Shown: positions 4,330 to 7,136 of the stretch, piece after piece
How the letters are laid out: every line of letters begins with the position of its first letter
How positions within the stretch are numbered: position 1 is the stretch's first letter
Assembly (NCBI GenBank): GCA_016185915.1
Contig: JACPMP010000152.1
Coordinates: 1-7,136, forward strand
From: Candidatus Woesearchaeota archaeon
GTDB lineage: Archaea; Nanobdellota; Nanobdellia; Woesearchaeales; GW2011-AR4
Direction of reading: 5' to 3'
DNA length: 7,136 bases
Made by a program: the position numbers and the translations under genes
The notes under the pieces: model-generated
Database searches by the model: none
Told to the model about the DNA's origin: nothing
The model's input: the letters and a program-made list of their open reading frames with translations, nothing else

Positions 4330-6090
4330 TCAACTCTTCTTCTGCCCATTATACAATTTCTTCACATAATCAAGAGTTGATGCTTCATCCGTTCCTTTAT
4401 CATCCCTTAGTTTTTCGATTCTGGGAAATCTCAGCGCAAATCCGCTTTCATAAGTCGGTGATTTCTGTATCTCATCATATCCCACTTCAATCACAATCTT
4501 CGGCTTTATCCTAACCTCTTTTCCTTTCTCAGAAATAATTAAAGGTTTTAACAATCTTGTCATCTCCACAAAACTCAAGCCCTCTTCTTCTTTTTCTTTC
4601 AATCCAGTGCTTGCCTTGCCAATCCCAACAAAATCGTTATTCTCGTCAAGACACGCAATTGTGTAGCTGCTCAGCCATTTTGAGCGCTTGCCTTCACCCC
4701 ATTCAGCTCCTACAATCACCAAATCCAAAGTCTCCATCATGCTCTTAAACTTTATCATGTAGCCGACTCTGGCGCCTGGCTTGTAGGGCGCATTTAAAGC
4801 TTTGAACATCAAGCCCTCGTTTCCAGAATCAACAGCTTCTTTGAAGAACTTCTCCACATCTTTTTTCTCAGAAACTTTTTTGCTTTTTGAAAGCACAATC
4901 TTTTTTGTTTCTTGCTTTATTATCTTCTCCAATAATTTTCTTCTTTTCTCAAACTCTTCATTGATTAAATTTTTACCTTCGTAATAAATTATGTCAAAAA
5001 CATTTAGTTCAACAGGAAAATCATGCGAGATTTTGTCAATGTCATACTTTCTTTTAATCCTTTGCGAAATATTCTGGAATGGAAGATATTTTCCAGTTTT
5101 TTTATCATAGCCAACTGCTTCAGAATCTATGATAAAGCTTTTTCCCTTAACATTTTTCTTTACAAACTCAACAACATCGGGAAATTGTTTTGTGACATCC
5201 TCTAATCTTCTGGTAAAAAGCTTGATATCTCCTTTTTCGTCTTTGTGCCCCTGAATTCTAAAGCCGTCATATTTAAATTCTATTGCAGCTGGCTTGCCTA
5301 CAGTTTCAAATGCTTCTTCAATTGCATCAACTTTTAATGCCAGCATAACCTTAATTGGAACGCCAACTTTCATTCCAATATTTTCTAATCCTTCCAGCCC
5401 TTTTGATTTAGCAGCTTTTGCTACCAATGCAAATTCATTTGTAACATCATAGGCGCTTTGAACTGCATCGAGGTATTTATTGTACACTTCTCTGTCTTCA
5501 ACTTGTATATCATTTTCTTCTTTTGTATATTTTATTCCTATTTTGCTTCCAAAAAAAGCCCACGTTATTGCATCTCGCATTGCCCCTCCCCCTACTCCAA
5601 TTCGCATTTCTCCCAAAATTGTCTTTACAATGTACTTAGATTCAACGGGCTTTGCTGATGTAAGAAGTTCAGCTATTAATTGTGTTTTTCTCTCAACGGT
5701 GCCTTCTCCTTCGAGTTCCGCTAATTTTCTTATATTATCAAAAACCTTTTTTACAGTTAATTTCGTTGAATGCAAGGTTGCTTGTTTTTTTGTTTTTACA
5801 AGAGTTTCAGCCACTAAACCAAGGTCGCCTTGCCTTTTCCACTCATTTTCTATTTTATCAACACCAATGCCGGTTGCAACACTTAATGATTTGAGCATCA
5901 AGCGAGAAGCAACTCCGATTTCTCTTGAATCATAATTTGGAAAAACTCTTCCTTCTAGAAGAAGCATTACATGCTCGATATCATCAACACCAACATCTTT
6001 TAAGAACTCTGATATAATATGGGTTTTCTCCAGTCTTTTTGTTGTTTTGTTTAACTGCTCGTAAAGCTCAACAAGCTTTGAGTATTCCAT
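4330..6090 (-). CDS. lig: ATP-dependent DNA ligase (archaeal LigI type), 586 aa
   Basis: This enzyme seals nicks in duplex DNA using ATP, joining Okazaki fragments and finishing repair; in archaea it often binds PCNA. Residues 1 to about 235 form the helical DNA-binding domain. The adenylation domain follows with motif I FKYDGFR (catalytic Lys273), FTRRLEDVTKQFP just after it, motif III FIIDSEAVGY (319-328) and motif IV EGLMFK (425-430). Motif V IKFK (446-449) leads into the OB-fold domain with WGEGKRSKWLSSY, and motif VI LRFPRIEKLRDDK is at 553-565. All catalytic motifs are present and the length is normal. I chose ATG 6090 because MEYSKLVELYEQL is the usual family N-terminus and a TATA box sits 26 nt upstream. 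The frame is open farther up to a TTG at 6195, adding 35 unlikely residues that run through hairpin sequence. It is a single gene; the toxin operon downstream has its own promoter. Confidence 0.97.
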   Translation of the reverse strand: MEYSKLVELYEQLNKTTKRLEKTHIISEFLKDVGVDDIEHVMLLLEGRVFPNYDSREIGVASRLMLKSLSVATGIGVDKIENEWKRQGDLGLVAETLVKTKKQATLHSTKLTVKKVFDNIRKLAELEGEGTVERKTQLIAELLTSAKPVESKYIVKTILGEMRIGVGGGAMRDAITWAFFGSKIGIKYTKEENDIQVEDREVYNKYLDAVQSAYDVTNEFALVAKAAKSKGLEGLENIGMKVGVPIKVMLALKVDAIEEAFETVGKPAAIEFKYDGFRIQGHKDEKGDIKLFTRRLEDVTKQFPDVVEFVKKNVKGKSFIIDSEAVGYDKKTGKYLPFQNISQRIKRKYDIDKISHDFPVELNVFDIIYYEGKNLINEEFEKRRKLLEKIIKQETKKIVLSKSKKVSEKKDVEKFFKEAVDSGNEGLMFKALNAPYKPGARVGYMIKFKSMMETLDLVIVGAEWGEGKRSKWLSSYTIACLDENNDFVGIGKASTGLKEKEEEGLSFVEMTRLLKPLIISEKGKEVRIKPKIVIEVGYDEIQKSPTYESGFALRFPRIEKLRDDKGTDEASTLDYVKKLYNGQKKS

Positions 6091-6111
6091 AATACAAAGA
6101 TATTTTTTATT

Positions 6112-6120
6112 GTTTATTAA
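6112..6120 (-). promoter_or_regulatory. TATA box for DNA ligase
   Basis: TTAATAAAC on the minus strand is centred 26 nt before ATG 6090. No Shine-Dalgarno lies in between, so a leaderless ligase mRNA is expected. Confidence 0.55.
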
Positions 6121-6133
6121 GTTTTTTGAAAAA

Positions 6134-6152
6134 GTGCCATTGAAGATGGCAC
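6134..6152. repeat. Hairpin 1 of the ligase/nitroreductase spacer
   Basis: GTGCCAT and ATGGCAC form a 7-bp stem around the loop TGAAG. Flanking A5 and T5 tracts could extend the stem by 5 bp past a 2-nt bulge. On the plus strand the stem is followed by AATTTTTG, giving a terminator-like appearance, but no plus-strand gene ends here. Confidence 0.6.
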
Positions 6153-6162
6153 AATTTTTGTT

Positions 6163-6185
6163 CAAACTTTTTCGCAAAAAGTTTG
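6163..6185. repeat. Hairpin 2: 10-bp stem with 3-nt loop
   Basis: CAAACTTTTT and AAAAAGTTTG are exact reverse complements around the loop CGC. The left arm can instead pair with GAAAAAGT at 6128-6135, which would exclude this hairpin. It lies between the ligase and nitroreductase promoters. Confidence 0.65.
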
Positions 6186-6192
6186 TCGGTGT

Positions 6193-6210
6193 CAACGGAC
6201 GAAACCGTTG
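6193..6210. repeat. Hairpin 3 of the ligase/nitroreductase spacer
   Basis: CAACGG and CCGTTG form a 6-bp stem around ACGAAA. It is GC-richer than its surroundings and followed on the plus strand by TTTTAGTT, just upstream of the nitroreductase TATA box. Confidence 0.5.
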
Positions 6211-6221
6211 TTTTAGTTAAC

Positions 6222-6230
6222 TATTTAAAT
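6222..6230 (+). promoter_or_regulatory. TATA box for the nitroreductase
   Basis: TATTTAAAT is centred about 25 nt before ATG 6252, which supports that start codon in a leaderless mRNA. The core ATTTAAAT is a perfect palindrome and could also recruit TBP for leftward transcription. Confidence 0.65.
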
Positions 6231-6251
6231 CCCCTAATTAATGAGTTGCTT

Positions 6252-6956
6252 ATGGAAGGTGAGCATCATGTCCATTCAAGGCACGAAATGAGCATTTTCG
6301 ACTGCATCAGGACAAGAAGGTCTATAAGAAAATATAAAGATAATCCTGTGCCATGGGACAATGTTGTTGAGATACTGCAGGCTGGGAAGTATGCTCCTTT
6401 TGCAGGCAATATTTTTAATGTCAAGTTTATTGTTGTGAAAAATGAAGACAAGAGAAGGGCAATTGCAGAAGCATGTGTTCAGCAATATTGGATGCAGGAT
6501 GCCCCTATTCACATTGTAGTTGTTGGCGAGCCAGAAAAAGCAGAGAGATACTATGGCACCAGAGGTGTTCGGCTTTATACAATTCAAGGAGCTGCTGCTG
6601 CAATTGAAAATATGCTGCTTACGGCACATTCCCTTGGTCTTGGCTCTTGTTGGGTAGGTGCTTTCGACGAGGAAGAGATAAGGCGGCTTTGCAATCTTCC
6701 AGAGCATGTAAATGTACAAGCCGTCATTACAATTGGCTATGCTGATGAAACTCCAACTCCGCCGCCAAAATACAGGATAGAGCACGTTATGTTCTTTGAA
6801 AAGTGGTGGGGCAGAATTGAGGGACCAAAAACGGGGCTTGGCTATTGGAGCCCATACATAAAAAGCGCAGTTACAAGAACGCATGCGCATATTAAAAAAC
6901 ACAGCAAGAAATTGGTTGAGAAAGTGAAGGAGAAGTTGAAGAAAAAGGAGAAGTAA
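6252..6956 (+). CDS. Nitroreductase-family FMN oxidoreductase with Lys-rich tail, 234 aa
   Basis: Nitroreductase-fold proteins are FMN-binding, usually dimeric enzymes that reduce nitro compounds, quinones or other substrates with NAD(P)H; the substrate here is unknown. The domain starts at SIFDCIRTRRSIRKYKD, where RRSIRKY (residues 22-28) is the FMN-phosphate motif. PFAGN (49-53) and the helix QGAAAAIENMLLTAHSLGLGSCWVGAF (112-138) contribute to the FMN site and dimer core. GYADETPTPPPKY (162-174) closes the fold. Residues about 175-234 form an extension: an aromatic segment FFEKWWGRIEG, GYWSPYIK, then a tail with many Lys (213-234) ending EKLKKKEK. Such a tail could bind nucleic acid or the membrane surface, but that is a guess. 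The start at 6252 is favoured by the TATA box; an ATG at 6288 (MSIFDC) is the alternative, and an upstream TTG at 6183 is unlikely. It stands alone, divergent from the ligase. Confidence 0.92.
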   Translation: MEGEHHVHSRHEMSIFDCIRTRRSIRKYKDNPVPWDNVVEILQAGKYAPFAGNIFNVKFIVVKNEDKRRAIAEACVQQYWMQDAPIHIVVVGEPEKAERYYGTRGVRLYTIQGAAAAIENMLLTAHSLGLGSCWVGAFDEEEIRRLCNLPEHVNVQAVITIGYADETPTPPPKYRIEHVMFFEKWWGRIEGPKTGLGYWSPYIKSAVTRTHAHIKKHSKKLVEKVKEKLKKKEK

Positions 6957-6994
6957 TCATCATTAAATACAATTATTCTTCAATAACAATCTAG

Positions 6995-7050
6995 TTCTTT
7001 CTTTTGTTCTGACACATTTATTCTTTCTGTTTTCCCTTTTGTTTCTTTCC
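6995..7050 (+). terminator. Pyrimidine-rich region after the nitroreductase
   Basis: Several T4-5 runs lie in an almost purine-free stretch 40-95 nt after the stop. T-rich tracts without a hairpin are the usual archaeal intrinsic termination signal, so this is a plausible terminator zone. It contains two related pieces, TTCTGACACATT and TTCCTGACGCATT. Confidence 0.4.
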
Positions 7051-7107
7051 TGACGCATTATAGTCCCCCAACTAAGTAACTAGGTGTTTTCTGATGATTT
7101 CAAGATT

Positions 7108-7126
7108 GCAGATTTTCTTAATCTGC
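7108..7126. repeat. Hairpin near the right edge
   Basis: GCAGATT and AATCTGC form a 7-bp stem around TTCTT. The window ends 10 nt later, so whether it is a terminator of an incoming gene or part of an RNA cannot be decided. I see no supportable gene in 6957-7136. Confidence 0.4.
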
Positions 7127-7136
7127 TCAGAGCCAA

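Noticed and set aside
5480..5935. 151-codon plus-strand open frame opposite DNA ligase
   Set aside because: It is a shadow of the ligase DNA-binding domain with no promoter or ribosome-binding site of its own.
6091..6195. Ligase start at the upstream TTG
   Set aside because: The added 35 residues do not resemble ligase, are encoded by inverted repeats, and the TATA box 26 nt before ATG 6090 fits the usual family N-terminus.
6183..6251. Nitroreductase start at TTG 6183
   Set aside because: It lies upstream of the TATA box at 6222-6230, so it would not be in the predicted transcript, and the added residues come from hairpin sequence.
6276..6902. 208-codon minus-strand open frame opposite the nitroreductase
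   Set aside because: The opposite strand encodes clear nitroreductase motifs; this frame is rich in Cys, Trp and Asn without a recognisable domain.
6963..7058. 31-codon minus-strand ORF starting MRQERNKREN
   Set aside because: It is very basic and low in complexity because the region is pyrimidine-rich on the plus strand; no TATA box precedes it, although a G-run lies upstream.
7072..7136. C-terminal end of a minus-strand gene entering from the right edge
   Set aside because: Two minus-strand frames are open from the edge to nearby stops (20 and 18 codons); with so few codons neither can be distinguished from chance.
7091..7136. C/D-box guide RNA beginning at TGATGA
   Set aside because: The C-box-like CTGATGA at 7091 lacks a matching D box (CTGA) or terminal stem before the window ends.
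1..7136. tRNA, rRNA, CRISPR array or DNA transposon
   Set aside because: I found no cloverleaf, rRNA segment, regularly spaced repeats or transposase frame; the only mobile element supported is the intein.

Overview
The window looks like a low-GC archaeal chromosome segment, most likely from a small-genome DPANN-type lineage. It holds an archaeal Cdc48/VCP-type AAA+ ATPase and an archaeal/eukaryotic-type ATP-dependent DNA ligase. TATA-like boxes sit about 25-34 nt upstream of most first start codons, which suggests short-leader or leaderless transcripts, while internal operon genes carry GGAGGT Shine-Dalgarno sites. The lineage is an inference from gene content and base composition; no rRNA marker is present.

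Left part (1-2705, all on the minus strand): a cdc48 gene starts at 1696 and runs off the left edge. It is interrupted after residue 280, just beyond the Walker A region, by an intein that begins with Cys and carries two LAGLIDADG motifs; the intein C-terminus and the rest of Cdc48 lie outside. Directly upstream, with its stop codon overlapping the cdc48 start, is a 40-codon leader ORF whose first 25 codons encode a diverged copy of the Cdc48 N-terminus. Twelve of its 16 changed codons are synonymous. Further upstream are two small genes of unproven function, 129 and 143 aa, separated by 5 nt; the second may have a SecB-like core.

Middle (2730-4298): a divergent promoter pair drives the 143-aa gene leftward and a DUF457/YdjM-like membrane protein rightward. 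After an AT-rich spacer comes a 54-aa antitoxin-like small protein on the plus strand. It converges on, and overlaps by 15 nt, a minus-strand PIN toxin / small helical antitoxin operon in which the toxin gene comes first and is joined to the antitoxin by an ATGA overlap.

Right part (4330-7136): a complete ATP-dependent DNA ligase on the minus strand and a complete nitroreductase-family flavoprotein with a Lys-rich tail on the plus strand. They are separated by a 161-bp divergent spacer holding three closely spaced hairpins and a partly palindromic TATA box. The last 180 bp hold a pyrimidine-rich 3' region, a small hairpin and no supportable gene.

Work of the genes: core information processing and proteostasis genes (Cdc48, ligase) flank a small accessory toxin-antitoxin zone. 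The strongest unusual signals are the Cdc48-like leader ORF, the cdc48 intein with an altered block B residue, and the tail-to-tail overlapping small genes.
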